A stretch of DNA of 64,000 bases, taken from the NCBI RefSeq assembly GCF_020251205.1, contig NZ_JAIWYX010000004.1, forward strand, positions 288,386 to 352,385, given 5' to 3'. Origin of the DNA: Arthrobacter sp. M4. Lineage in GTDB: Bacteria > Actinomycetota > Actinomycetes > Actinomycetales > Micrococcaceae. Below the pieces are notes generated by a model, which was not told where the DNA came from, did not search any database, and was given only the letters and a program-made list of their open reading frames with translations. Of this stretch, positions 53,011 to 61,434 are shown piece after piece (position 1 is the first letter of the stretch; each line of letters starts with the position of its first letter). A program made the translations under genes and the position numbers.

Positions 53011-53027
53011 TTGAAACTTCAACGAAC
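53006..53027 (+). promoter_or_regulatory. MarR-like palindrome before yceI
   Basis: Imperfect inverted repeat centred on TTGAAACTTCAA, with outer GTT/AAC. It lies 42 bases before the yceI ATG. Short TTGAA-AC-TTCAA sites are typical of MarR-family operators; the regulator is not in the window. Confidence 0.45.
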
Positions 53028-53068
53028 ATCCGATTCCACCGAACAGCTACAAACCAAGGAGCAGCATC

Positions 53069-53617
53069 ATGACCCTCCCCGCCAACGTAACCACTGGAAC
53101 CTGGATCCTGGACAACTCCCACAGCGAGATCGCTTTCACCGTCCGTCACGCCGGCATCAGCAAGGTCCGTGGCCAGTTCAAGGAAGCTGAGGCCACTCTG
53201 GAGCTCGGCGAAACCCTGACCGACTCGAGGGTAACGGCCACCATCAAGACCGCCAGCTTCGACTCCGGCGACGCCAACCGCGACGGGCACGTCAAGGGCG
53301 AGGACTTCTTCGACGTGGAGAAGTTCCCCGAGATCACCTTCGTGTCCCGGCACATCAGGGGCAATGGCGAAAGCTTCGACCTGGTGGGCGACCTGACGAT
53401 CAAGGGTGTCACCAAGGAAGTGTCCATCGAAACGGAGTTCAACGGCGTTGCCGTGGACCCCTTCGGCGCCACCCGAGCAGGCATCTCCGGTGAGACCACC
53501 ATCAGCCGCAAGGACTTCGGCCTGACATGGAACGCCGTCTTGGAAGCCGGTGGAGTCCTGGTTTCCGACAAGGTTGTTATCAACCTTGAACTGGCCTTCA
53601 TCGCCCCGGCTGCCTAG
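53069..53617 (+). CDS. YceI-family lipid-binding-fold protein
   Basis: 182 residues without a signal peptide. YceI lipocalin-like motifs: GTWILDNSHSEIAFTVRHAG, DANRDGHVKGEDFFDVEKFP and LTIKGVTKEV. Homologues bind polyisoprenoids and respond to stress or pH. AAGGAG lies 8-10 bases before the ATG and a terminator follows. Confidence 0.9.
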   Translation: MTLPANVTTGTWILDNSHSEIAFTVRHAGISKVRGQFKEAEATLELGETLTDSRVTATIKTASFDSGDANRDGHVKGEDFFDVEKFPEITFVSRHIRGNGESFDLVGDLTIKGVTKEVSIETEFNGVAVDPFGATRAGISGETTISRKDFGLTWNAVLEAGGVLVSDKVVINLELAFIAPAA

Positions 53618-53635
53618 CCTTTCGACGGCACTCCG

Positions 53636-53680
53636 AACGGCGCCTCGCGCCCGGTTAGCCCCGGGTTGGAGGCGCCGTTT
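53636..53680 (+). terminator. Terminator after yceI
   Basis: AACGGCGCCT (53636-53645) pairs with AGGCGCCGTT (53670-53679); TTTGG follows. Confidence 0.7.
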
Positions 53681-53791
53681 GGCATGTAAGCGAGTCATCC
53701 GGCAATTGTTCGGCGTTCACCCGTGATTTCGCGGCGATTTGGCCTAAAATTTCCTAGGATTCGGGTATTTGCAGGTCTACAGTATGGTTCC

Positions 53792-54475
53792 ATGAGTAAC
53801 CCAAACGATGTACCTCAGCCTGAGCAGCCGGGGGCACAGCCTCCGGAGTCACAAAATGTTCCTCCTGCGGGTTACCAGCCTCCGCAGGGTTATCAACCAC
53901 CGCAAGGCAACCAGCCGCCGTCGCAGGGCTACCAGCAGCCTGCACCGGGCTACCAACAGCCGGGGCAACAGCCCGGCCAGGGTCGCTTCAAGTTCGAAAT
54001 GCCTACCGATCGTCCCCATAACATCAACGACGTTCTACCCAAGGGCGGTTTCTCCGGCATGTTCAGCGTCGCCGGCCTGCCCATTGAGCTGAAGGTGTCC
54101 TACTGGATCTGGCTCATCGGCGGCCTGCTTGGCCTCCTCGGTTCAGTCATCGGCTTCTTCGGCAGTCTTGTCCTCTTCTCCTTCGCCCCGGGTGCTGGCG
54201 TTCTGGTGCTCATCCTCGTGCTCATCGCCCTTGCCCTGTCCGCTGCGCAGATTGTCCTGGCCATGCGGATGAAGGAAGGCAAGGAATGGGCTCGACTGGC
54301 ACTAACGATTGTGGCCGGCGTCTCGCTGCTGCTCGCCATCCTTAACAGCGCCAGCTACGGCGGACAGGGCGGCACCAACTTCTTTGGCTTCGTCATCTCG
54401 GCCGTTGCAACCGTGCTGATGTGGCTGCCGAACTCGCAGATGTGGTTCAAGTCCGTCAAGGGAGCCACAGCCTAG
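53792..54475 (+). CDS. Pro/Gln-rich four-helix membrane protein
   Basis: 227 residues from ATG (MSNPNDVPQPEQPGAQPP). The first ~60 residues are repeats of GYQPPQ type. Then a short amphipathic part (RPHNINDVLPKGGFSGMF) and four hydrophobic helices. Related in plan to the next gene (54699), from which it is separated by a terminator. Function unknown. Confidence 0.75.
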   Translation: MSNPNDVPQPEQPGAQPPESQNVPPAGYQPPQGYQPPQGNQPPSQGYQQPAPGYQQPGQQPGQGRFKFEMPTDRPHNINDVLPKGGFSGMFSVAGLPIELKVSYWIWLIGGLLGLLGSVIGFFGSLVLFSFAPGAGVLVLILVLIALALSAAQIVLAMRMKEGKEWARLALTIVAGVSLLLAILNSASYGGQGGTNFFGFVISAVATVLMWLPNSQMWFKSVKGATA

Positions 54476-54490
54476 GAGCAGTCAACAGGA

Positions 54491-54526
54491 GGCCGCGGCG
54501 AAATCCCCCGGGAAATCGTCGCGGCC
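54491..54526 (+). terminator. Terminator after the Pro/Gln-rich membrane protein
   Basis: GGCCGCGGCGA pairs with TCGTCGCGGCC with one bulge or mismatch; TTGCTGTG follows. Confidence 0.65.
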
Positions 54527-54698
54527 TTGCTGTGTCCGGCCGGAGAATATCCTGCTGCGTCCGCCCGGAGAATACTTCCATTGAATGATCCCCGTAGCGT
54601 AAACGCGGGTATACGGTGGAACTAAGCCACGCTGGGGGGAGGCAGTTCATGCGGAAGCCCGGCAGCCATGTACGCCGATAAATGAGCAAAGGACCGTC

Positions 54699-55673
54699 AT
54701 GAGCAATCCTCCAGTTCCTCCGCCCAACCGGGACGAGGCCGATTCCCAGAATGGTCAGGACAGCCAGCAAGACCAGTCCGGGCAGCCGGCACCGCAGTAT
54801 GGCCAGTCAAGCCAGCCCCAATCAGGCCAGCAGGGCCAGTCCGGGCAGCCGGCACCGCAGTATGGCCAGTCAGGCCAGCCCCAGTCAGGCCAGTACGGCC
54901 AGTCCTCCCAGCCGCAGTATGGCCAGCAAGGACAGTACAGCCAATCCTCCCAGCCGCAGTACGGCCAGCAGGGCCAGGGTGGGCAGCAGAATCCGTACGG
55001 CCAAACACCCCAATACGGACAGCAGACGTCCCAGTACGGCCAGCAGGCACCCCAGTATGGTCAGCAGTCTCCGCAGTATGGACAGCAAGCGCCCCAATAC
55101 GGACAGCAGGCACCGCAATACGGTCAGCAGTCTCCGTATGGGCAGTCGCCCTACGGCCAGCAGTCCCCTTACGGCCAGCCGTCCGCGCCGCCCTACGGCT
55201 ACCCGAGCGAGCAGCCATCCACCACGTCCCGTGTCCCCCAGCTGGTGAACATCTCCTTCTGGCTGATCCTGGGCGCGGGCGTGCTGACTCTCGCTGGCAT
55301 TCCGATCGCCTTGGCCACCATGAACACCCCTGAGTTCCGCTCCATCATGCAGGACGCGCTCAACCAGCAGGGCGCCCGCGGATCCGGAATCACGGTGGAC
55401 GCCATCATGGGATTCACCACGACTTTCGTCGTGATTTTCTCAGTCATATTCGCTGGTATTTATGCCCTCGTGGCCTTCAAGGTCCGCCAGGGGAAGAACT
55501 GGGCCCGCATCCTCGGGACGGTCTTTGCCGCGATCTCCCTGCTCGGACTAACGTCACCGGGACTGGGCATCGTCACCATCCTTATGGGCGTCGCCGCAAT
55601 CGTTCTGCTCTACCTGCCGGGCGCCGCACCCTATTTCCAGAAGCAACCGTTTGGCAACCCGTACGGCCGCTGA
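54699..55673 (+). CDS. Gln/Tyr/Gly-rich membrane protein
   Basis: 324 residues. Residues ~20-165 are near-continuous repeats of YGQQ, PQYGQ and SGQP units with about 30 Tyr and more than 50 Gln, almost without charge. Three to four hydrophobic helices follow (LVNISFWLILGAGVLTLAG, then FVVIFSVIFAGIYALVAF and others). The tail motif VRQGKNWARIL parallels MKEGKEWARLA in the neighbour at 53792, so the two are paralogues. Such composition is typical of prion-like, self-associating regions. Function unknown. Confidence 0.75.
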   Translation: MSNPPVPPPNRDEADSQNGQDSQQDQSGQPAPQYGQSSQPQSGQQGQSGQPAPQYGQSGQPQSGQYGQSSQPQYGQQGQYSQSSQPQYGQQGQGGQQNPYGQTPQYGQQTSQYGQQAPQYGQQSPQYGQQAPQYGQQAPQYGQQSPYGQSPYGQQSPYGQPSAPPYGYPSEQPSTTSRVPQLVNISFWLILGAGVLTLAGIPIALATMNTPEFRSIMQDALNQQGARGSGITVDAIMGFTTTFVVIFSVIFAGIYALVAFKVRQGKNWARILGTVFAAISLLGLTSPGLGIVTILMGVAAIVLLYLPGAAPYFQKQPFGNPYGR

Positions 55674-55723
55674 TCACGGCGACCGCAAAAAATAGCTAGA
55701 ACGACGGGCGCAGTCCCGGCCGG

Positions 55724-56500
55724 TCAGCCGACATCACGTCGGACGGGCTGGCCCGGGGTCTGCGTCCGTTGCGCGTGGTAGGCAAGAATCTGCAGTTCGG
55801 TGGCCATATCAACCTTGCGCAGGTTCACATACGGCGGCACCTGCAGAAGCACAGGGGCAAAGCTGAGGATGCTGCGAATGCCCGCTGCGATGACGCGGTC
55901 GCACATTTCCTGGGCGACAGTCGCAGGCAGCGCGAGCACAACCATGTTGGCGCCGGTCCGGTGCAGGACACTTTCCATGTCTGCCACATCGCTGACGCGC
56001 AACCAGCCAACCTCGCTGCCAATCACCATCTGATCGGCGTCAAAGATCGCCACGATATCGAAGCCACGGGATTCAAAACCACCGTACCGGGCCAAGGCTT
56101 TGCCGAGGTTACCGGCACCGACAATGGCCACTTTCCAGTCGTGCGTCAGGCCGAGTGCAGCCGCAATGTGCCGGCTGAGGTACTGGACTTCGTAGCCAAC
56201 GCCCCGGGTTCCGTACGAACCTACATAAGAGAGGTCTTTGCGCAGGGTGCTGGAGCTTACCCCGGAGGCCTCTGCCAGGGCTTCGGAGGAGACTCGCTCC
56301 ACTCCTTCGGCCAGCAGCGAATTCAGCGCGCGCAAGTAGAGTGTCATGCGGGCCACGGCCGCAGGTGGTATCTGCTTGGCCGCAGATTCCGGTTCCCCGG
56401 GGCCTGCCGCAGCGGAAGAATCCAGCGCAGTCACGATTTTCTCCATTGCGTCACTTGTGGTTCCACTGTAGAGCCCCGCCGCTTCACTGGACAAAGCCAC
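55724..56500 (-). CDS. rex: Redox-sensing repressor Rex
   Basis: 258 residues from GTG. Winged helix with VSSSTLRKDLSYVGSYGTRG, then Rossmann fold VAIVGAGNLGKALARYGGF, the Rex order. Rex senses NADH/NAD and represses respiratory genes. An N-terminal extension of ~45 Ala/Ser-rich residues precedes the usual start. No clear Rex operator (TTGTGA...TCACAA) was found in the window. The glutaredoxin-like gene is 8 bases upstream in the same unit. Confidence 0.93.
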   Translation of the reverse strand: MALSSEAAGLYSGTTSDAMEKIVTALDSSAAAGPGEPESAAKQIPPAAVARMTLYLRALNSLLAEGVERVSSEALAEASGVSSSTLRKDLSYVGSYGTRGVGYEVQYLSRHIAAALGLTHDWKVAIVGAGNLGKALARYGGFESRGFDIVAIFDADQMVIGSEVGWLRVSDVADMESVLHRTGANMVVLALPATVAQEMCDRVIAAGIRSILSFAPVLLQVPPYVNLRKVDMATELQILAYHAQRTQTPGQPVRRDVG

Positions 56501-56508
56501 CTCAACGT

Positions 56509-56763
56509 TTAGCCGGCCAAAGCCTTCCGAAGGGTGCGTTCCAGGCGCTGCTCATCGATCGTCCAGAAATCCCGTTGGATCCCGTCCACCAGCACCACGG
56601 GAATTTCCTCCGCGTACCGCTCACGGAGGGTTTCGTCATCGTCGACCAACTGCTCGCGCCAGGTGAGGCCGAGCCCAGTAGTGACGCGTTCGACGGCGGC
56701 GCGCGCCGCCGTGCACAGGTGACAGTCCGCTTTGGTGAGGAGGACGACGTCGGGAGTTGGCAT
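56509..56763 (-). CDS. Glutaredoxin-like protein
   Basis: 84 residues. Thioredoxin fold with CHLC redox pair near residue 14 (LTKADCHLCTAARAAV) and the cis-Pro in EEIPVVLVDG. DUF836/glutaredoxin-like family. Co-transcribed with rex, which suggests a redox role; electron donor unknown. Confidence 0.85.
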   Translation of the reverse strand: MPTPDVVLLTKADCHLCTAARAAVERVTTGLGLTWREQLVDDDETLRERYAEEIPVVLVDGIQRDFWTIDEQRLERTLRKALAG

Positions 56764-56872
56764 GACTCAACCGTAGCCTTAGGTGCCGCACCACGTCGAA
56801 GCGGGTCTCGGCGTCGGGCGCGTCCGGTGCCTTACGACGGCGGGCTGTTGGACGATTGACTAGACTCAAGTC

Positions 56873-57691
56873 ATGCCCGACGAGAAGAACGCCGCCGTCG
56901 CCAAGACGCGGGCCGCGACTCAGCAGCGCGGCGAAGCTGCCTTCTTCGACGTCGACAACACTCTCATGAAGGGCGCCAGCCTGTTCCACGTGGCGCGCAA
57001 AATGTACGAGCGGCGGGTGTTCACACTCTCGCAGGCCGCTGGTTTCGCGTGGAAGCAATTGAAGTTCATTATCCGGGGCGAGCACCTCGATGACGTGCAT
57101 GCCGTTCGCGATTCGGCCCTCATGATGGCCGCTGGCCTGCCGGTAAAGGACGTGGCCACGCTCGGCGAAGAGGTCTACGACGAGATGATCGAGTCGCGGA
57201 TATGGCCTGGGGCCAAGGCACTCGCTGAGCAGCACCTTCGCGTTGGGCGGAAGGTATGGCTGGTGACGGCTACGCCGATCGAGGTGGCTACGGTGATCGC
57301 ATCCCGGCTTGGCCTGACAGGCGCTTTGGGGACCGTGGGCGAGATCGAAGATGGCGCCTACACCGGCCGCCTTGTGGGAGAAGTCCTGCACGGGCCCGCA
57401 AAGGCTGTGGCGGCAAAGGAACTCGCAGCCGCCGAAGGGCTGGACCTGCGCCGCTGCTGGGCGTACAGCGATTCCCACAATGACATTCCCCTGCTGAGCC
57501 TGGTGGGACACCCGGTAGCTATCAACCCGGACTCGCGCCTGCGTCGCCACGCCCGCGAGCATAACTGGCCCGTCTACGACTTCCGCGCAGGCCGCAGGGC
57601 GGCCACGTTCGGCCTCAAGGTTGCCACCGTGGGCGGAGCCATCTACGGACTGTGGAGGGGCTTCAGCAAATTCCGAGGTCCCCGCGTTTAA
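56873..57691 (+). CDS. HAD-IB phosphatase (SerB-like)
   Basis: 272 residues. Catalytic AAFFDVDNTLMKG (DxDxT), motif II TATPIE, and YSDSHNDIPLL for metal binding. Subfamily IB hydrolases similar to phosphoserine phosphatase; several act on other phosphomonoesters. A C-terminal Arg-rich tail follows one weak hydrophobic segment. Divergent from the glutaredoxin-rex unit. Confidence 0.85.
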   Translation: MPDEKNAAVAKTRAATQQRGEAAFFDVDNTLMKGASLFHVARKMYERRVFTLSQAAGFAWKQLKFIIRGEHLDDVHAVRDSALMMAAGLPVKDVATLGEEVYDEMIESRIWPGAKALAEQHLRVGRKVWLVTATPIEVATVIASRLGLTGALGTVGEIEDGAYTGRLVGEVLHGPAKAVAAKELAAAEGLDLRRCWAYSDSHNDIPLLSLVGHPVAINPDSRLRRHAREHNWPVYDFRAGRRAATFGLKVATVGGAIYGLWRGFSKFRGPRV

Positions 57692-57719
57692 GCCGCTTTC
57701 CACTCGCGGACAATTCCTG

Positions 57720-58015
57720 CCCCCCTGGTAGGGGCTCTTGGCTGACAGGGAGGCTTCCTGGTTAAGTGCGGGGGCTCTTGGGTGACAGCGGGGCACCTGC
57801 CGACGGCGTGCTCCGGCTGACAGCGGGGCACCTGGGTGACAGCGGGGGCTCCGAGCTTCAAGGAGGCTCCTGACTGACAGCGGGGCTCCTGGCTTCAAGG
57901 AGGCTCCTGGCTGACAGCGGGGCTCCTGGCTTCAAGGAGGCCCTTGGGTAACAGCGGGGGCCGTTGGTTGACGGCGCGGTTCCCGGCTGACGGGAAGGCT
58001 CCTGGCTGACGGCGG
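57720..58015. repeat. GC-rich imperfect tandem repeats before the WXG100-like gene
   Basis: Units such as GGCTGACAGCGGGGCTCCTG and GCTTCAAGGAGGC recur, most regularly at 57855-57960 with a 37-base period. They fill most of the 413-base gap 57692-58104. No gene was recognised there. Confidence 0.8.
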
Positions 58016-58104
58016 CACCCTGCGTGGGACGGGTGGGGACACCTCCCCATTGCCGGGCCGTGGGCTCTGGCAGAGGATGGGGCCAGGACTTCCGAGGGGG
58101 AAAC

Positions 58105-59064
58105 ATGGCTTTGTATGGTGCGGACGTTGAGCAACTCCGGGCGCTTTCGAAGGCCTTAGCCGCGGGATCGACGCGCATCTCGGGCAAGGTCCGTGAACTC
58201 GATTCGCTCATTTCACACACTGGCTATTGGCACGGGCAGGACGCCCAGCAGTTCGCCGACGCGTGGCAGACGCAATTGCGGAAGCTCATGGATGATGTGT
58301 CGCGGAAGCTGGCCGATGCCGCCAAAACTGCGATGCTGAATGCGGATGAGCAGTCGAACGCCTCGGAATCTGGCGGTCAAGGCGCTTCATCCGTCCACAT
58401 CGCCGCGGCGCCGGGCGCGCCCGCCGTGCAGCCTGGCCAGGATCCGCCGAAGGATCGGCTCACTCCGCAGGAAATCCTGGACAAGTACCAAGTCAGCGAC
58501 GCCCGTACCACTGAATGGCCCTCCGATTGGGATCCGTTGCGGCTTGTTGTTGACCAGAGAACGGTCACTGAAAAGGAAGCGGAATTGCTGAATGGCCTGG
58601 GCCCCTTGGAGATGAATGCGTTCAAGGACATCCATGACGACGCTTTCGAAGCGGCAGACCAGCGCTTCCCCAGCCCGGACCAGAATGACGACCAGAATGA
58701 TGCGTTTAGGCACGCCTATTGGAATGCCCTGATGGTCAGGGAATACGGCGCTGACTGGGCCGAGGATTACGCCACCGCGCATGAACAATTGCCGGGCAAT
58801 CCGGGACCAAGGGAAGCCATGGACCTATACAACAACGAGGTGGGTCGTAAGATCGCGATCGAGCATCCTGACGCCGAACCTGAGGAACTCGCCAACCTGG
58901 TGGAACAGGCTGTGAGGAACGGGGACACCGTAGTGGTCGGGCCAGACCTACTGCCCCACCCTTCCAACGAGGTGCCCATGGAGCGGACAGGCGACGCCAA
59001 CAACGCGCCTCCCGCACCTGGGCACGACCCCAAGTTCAACGACGAGTCGAGGACTACGTCGTGA
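58105..59064 (+). CDS. Candidate WXG100-type polymorphic toxin (DUF6973-like C-terminus)
   Basis: 319 residues from ATG (MALYGADVEQLRALSKAL) preceded by GAGGGGG. Residues 1-100 are helical with HTGYWHGQDAQQFADAW, the W-x-G hairpin of WXG100 proteins exported by type VII systems. A Pro/Ala linker follows, then a domain with NDDQNDAFRHAYWNALM, AHEQLPG and MDLYNNEVGRKIAIEH resembling DUF6973, found in predicted toxins. No signal peptide. The stop overlaps the start of a lipoprotein gene (GTGA). Toxicity is an inference. Confidence 0.65.
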   Translation: MALYGADVEQLRALSKALAAGSTRISGKVRELDSLISHTGYWHGQDAQQFADAWQTQLRKLMDDVSRKLADAAKTAMLNADEQSNASESGGQGASSVHIAAAPGAPAVQPGQDPPKDRLTPQEILDKYQVSDARTTEWPSDWDPLRLVVDQRTVTEKEAELLNGLGPLEMNAFKDIHDDAFEAADQRFPSPDQNDDQNDAFRHAYWNALMVREYGADWAEDYATAHEQLPGNPGPREAMDLYNNEVGRKIAIEHPDAEPEELANLVEQAVRNGDTVVVGPDLLPHPSNEVPMERTGDANNAPPAPGHDPKFNDESRTTS

Positions 59065-59519
59065 CAGTCCGATTCCCGCAACACCGGGCAGCGTTCAGAT
59101 GCGTGCTGATCGTGCTCTGCCTAGCCCTAATCCAGACCCTTGCCGCATGCTCACTGGGAGGAAGCCCCATGCCCGAAAGAAATGACAAGCTGGACGCCAA
59201 GGTTTTGGAGGCGGCCACCACCGGAACAGAGCTCAAGCTTGCCGACGCCACGGATTTCGATTGGGATCAAGCCGGATTCGTCACGGAGGGGACCACCGCA
59301 AAGGACATCGAAGCCGCCTTCGGCGAACCGCTCACCAAGGAAAAGCGCTACACGGCTTCTCCAGCACTGTTCATATTCCTGATGGACGGCAAAGTCACCA
59401 AGGCAATCCGGATCACCCCGGATGCCTTCTTCGGCGAAGAATCGAAGAAGAAGTTCGGCAGGGAGGTAGTTCTGACACCGTTGGAGGGACGCCAAGGCTT
59501 CCTCAAGTGGCGTGAATAG
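59061..59519 (+). CDS. Lipoprotein, possible partner or immunity protein
   Basis: 152 residues from GTG, overlapping the toxin-like stop by four bases. The signal ends in a lipobox (QTLAACSLGG), so it should be lipid-anchored outside the membrane. The mature part is small and charged, with KDIEAAFGEPLTKEKRY, reminiscent of SmpA/OmlA-like or BLIP-like folds. Tight coupling to the toxin-like gene suggests immunity, but other roles are possible. Confidence 0.6.
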   Translation: MTVRFPQHRAAFRCVLIVLCLALIQTLAACSLGGSPMPERNDKLDAKVLEAATTGTELKLADATDFDWDQAGFVTEGTTAKDIEAAFGEPLTKEKRYTASPALFIFLMDGKVTKAIRITPDAFFGEESKKKFGREVVLTPLEGRQGFLKWRE

Positions 59520-59554
59520 GTGCTAGCTCCCCAACACGCACCGGGGAACGCAAA

Positions 59555-59586
59555 ATGCCCGCCGCCTTTGCGAAGGCGGCGGGCAT
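59555..59586. terminator. Bidirectional terminator
   Basis: A perfect 14-bp stem, ATGCCCGCCGCCTT with AAGGCGGCGGGCAT, around TGCG. It separates the lipoprotein gene from the convergent small ribosome-associated protein gene. On the minus strand TTTTGCG follows. Confidence 0.85.
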
Positions 59587-59605
59587 TACGCTTTGCAGAA
59601 GCTGT

Positions 59606-59704
59606 TTACTTCTTGTTGCGGCGCTGGTGGCGGGTCTTGCGAAGCAGCTTGCGGTGCTTCTTCTTGGCCATACGCTTGCGGCGCTTCTTAATAACTGAAC
59701 CCAC
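59606..59704 (-). CDS. AURKAIP1/COX24-type small basic ribosomal protein (bS22)
   Basis: 32 residues from GTG with GAGGAA 6 bases upstream. It reads MGSVIKKRRKRMAKKKHRKL and ends RKTRHQRRNKK, almost all Lys, Arg and His. This is the conserved actinobacterial small-subunit protein of the AURKAIP1/COX24 family (bS22 in mycobacteria). It is too short for most gene finders. It has its own terminator. Confidence 0.92.
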   Translation of the reverse strand: MGSVIKKRRKRMAKKKHRKLLRKTRHQRRNKK

Positions 59705-59875
59705 GAAAGTTCCTCACAAACTAGACAAAGTACCCACCAGCCGCGCGAAGTCCCTGAAGCAGGGCAACAAACCCGACAACTGACAGATTCTTACAATGAC
59801 GTAAAACGTTCGTTAACAGGGTACCGCCTATCGCGGACCCGATTTGACCGTCCGCCCCTAAGGGGGCGGCGCAAG

Positions 59876-60088
59876 TCAGGCAGAGTTGGTTTGGCCTTCC
59901 ACAACCGCACCTTTGAGGTACTGTTCGACGGCCTGCTCGGGCACTCGGAAGGACCGGCCAAAACGGACGGCTGGCATCTCACCGGAGTGGACAAGACGGT
60001 ACACGGTCATTTTGGATACGCGCAGAACCTGTGCCACTTCGGCGACAGTTAAGAATCGCGCGTTCGAGAAGTTCGTCTCTGCAGACAT
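59876..60088 (-). CDS. bldC: BldC-type MerR-like DNA-binding protein
   Basis: 70 residues: FLTVAEVAQVLRVSKMTVYRLVHSGEMPAVRFGRSFRVPE is a winged helix-turn-helix of the excisionase/MerR class (quoted in two parts: FLTVAEVAQVLRVSKMTVYR and LVHSGEMPAVRFGRSFRVPE). It matches BldC, a developmental regulator in Streptomyces and conserved in non-sporulating actinobacteria. GC hairpin 59852-59869 follows, without a T-tract. Confidence 0.92.
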   Translation of the reverse strand: MSAETNFSNARFLTVAEVAQVLRVSKMTVYRLVHSGEMPAVRFGRSFRVPEQAVEQYLKGAVVEGQTNSA

Positions 60089-60254
60089 TTCCCTTTATTC
60101 CTTTGCTAACAGCTTGCCTACGGCGGTCCCCAAAATAACTGGCTGCCCTGCCGATGCTGAGCCATCAAACAACCATGTTCTAGATACTCTAGAGGCTCAT
60201 GTGGCTGTTGTGAAAGTGTCCTGAGCCACTCCACGGTACTCGTCTTTCGTAAAA

Positions 60255-61394
60255 CTACTTACTCGCCGCGGCCTCCCGGCGCTTTCTGGCCGAGGCTGCC
60301 AGCTGCTCCAGAACCGACGCCGTAACGTCCCATTCCATGCAGGCATCGGTCACGCTCTGCCCGTACACCAGCTGGTCCCGCCCGGCAGCGTGGAGATCGA
60401 CGTCGAGGTTCTGCGAGCCGCCCACCAGGAAACTCTCCAGCATCACCCCGGCGATCGGAGATTCAGCGCCCGCTTCGAGCTGCGCGCCGATCTCCAGGGC
60501 CACTTCAGCCTGGCGGTGGTGATTCTTGCCGCTGTTCGCGTGGCTGGCGTCGACGATAAGGCGCGGATTCAGGCCCTTGGCAGCCAGCTTCCCGGAAGCT
60601 GCCGCGACGTCGGCAGCAGCGTAGTTGGGACCTTTGCGGCCTCCACGCAGGATGACGTGGGTGTCTGGGTTTCCGGCGGTGGCGACCAGCGCCGCCCGCC
60701 CGTCGCCGTCGATACCCAGGAAAGTTTGGGCAGCCGCAGCAGCACCGCAAGCGTCGATGGCTACCTGCAGGTCGCCGTCGGTCCCGTTTTTGAAGCCGAT
60801 CGGCATGGACAATCCGGAGGCGAGCTGGCGATGGATTTGGCTCTCGGTTGTGCGGGCGCCGATGGCGCCCCAGGAAACGACGTCGGCCATGTATTGCGGG
60901 CTTATGGGCTCCAGGAATTCGGTGGCGGTGGGCAGGCCGAGAGCGGTTACTTGCTGGAGGAACGATCGCGCCGCGCGCAGTCCCGTGGCAATGTCGTGCG
61001 TGCCGTCGAGGTGCGGATCGTTGATGAGGCCCTTCCAGCCGACTGTGGTGCGGGGCTTTTCGAAGTACGCACGCATGACGATCAGGAGGTCTTCCTTGTG
61101 CCGCTCGGCCTGGCTCACCAGCCGGCGGGCGTACTCCAGACCAGCCTTGGGGTCGTGGATGGAGCATGGGCCGACGATCACCAGCAGGCGGTTGTCCACG
61201 CCGTCCATAATGGCGCGGACCTGGTCACGGCCACGTTCGACGACGGAGCTTGCCTTCGGGTCCAGCGGCAACTCTTCGAGTAGCTCACCGGGCGTCGGAA
61301 GTGGCTCGAAACGGCTGACGCGAAGGTTGGAGGTGCTGGTGCGGGAGTCGCCGTGTTTGATGGGCAGTGCGGGTTCTGCGGCGGTGCTGGTCAT
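60255..61394 (-). CDS. aroG: 3-deoxy-7-phosphoheptulonate (DAHP) synthase, class I
   Basis: 379 residues, AroFGH type. LLVIVGPCSIHDPKAGLEYA with the metal-binding Cys, MRAYFEKPRTTVGWKGLIND, HVILRGGRKGPNY and VDASHANSGKNH are all intact. It condenses phosphoenolpyruvate with erythrose 4-phosphate, the first step to aromatic amino acids, folate and (via chorismate) menaquinone. Upstream lies a leader peptide rich in aromatic codons and hairpins, so expression is probably attenuated by aminoacyl-tRNA supply. Confidence 0.95.
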   Translation of the reverse strand: MTSTAAEPALPIKHGDSRTSTSNLRVSRFEPLPTPGELLEELPLDPKASSVVERGRDQVRAIMDGVDNRLLVIVGPCSIHDPKAGLEYARRLVSQAERHKEDLLIVMRAYFEKPRTTVGWKGLINDPHLDGTHDIATGLRAARSFLQQVTALGLPTATEFLEPISPQYMADVVSWGAIGARTTESQIHRQLASGLSMPIGFKNGTDGDLQVAIDACGAAAAAQTFLGIDGDGRAALVATAGNPDTHVILRGGRKGPNYAAADVAAASGKLAAKGLNPRLIVDASHANSGKNHHRQAEVALEIGAQLEAGAESPIAGVMLESFLVGGSQNLDVDLHAAGRDQLVYGQSVTDACMEWDVTASVLEQLAASARKRREAAASK

Positions 61395-61434
61395 TTGTGC
61401 GGGTCCTGTTCCTCACTCGGAGCGGGCCCCTGCT

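Noticed and set aside
56636..57898. 420-codon minus-strand frame across the HAD phosphatase and repeats
   Set aside because: Antisense to a gene with all HAD motifs; no ribosome site and repeat-derived N-terminus.
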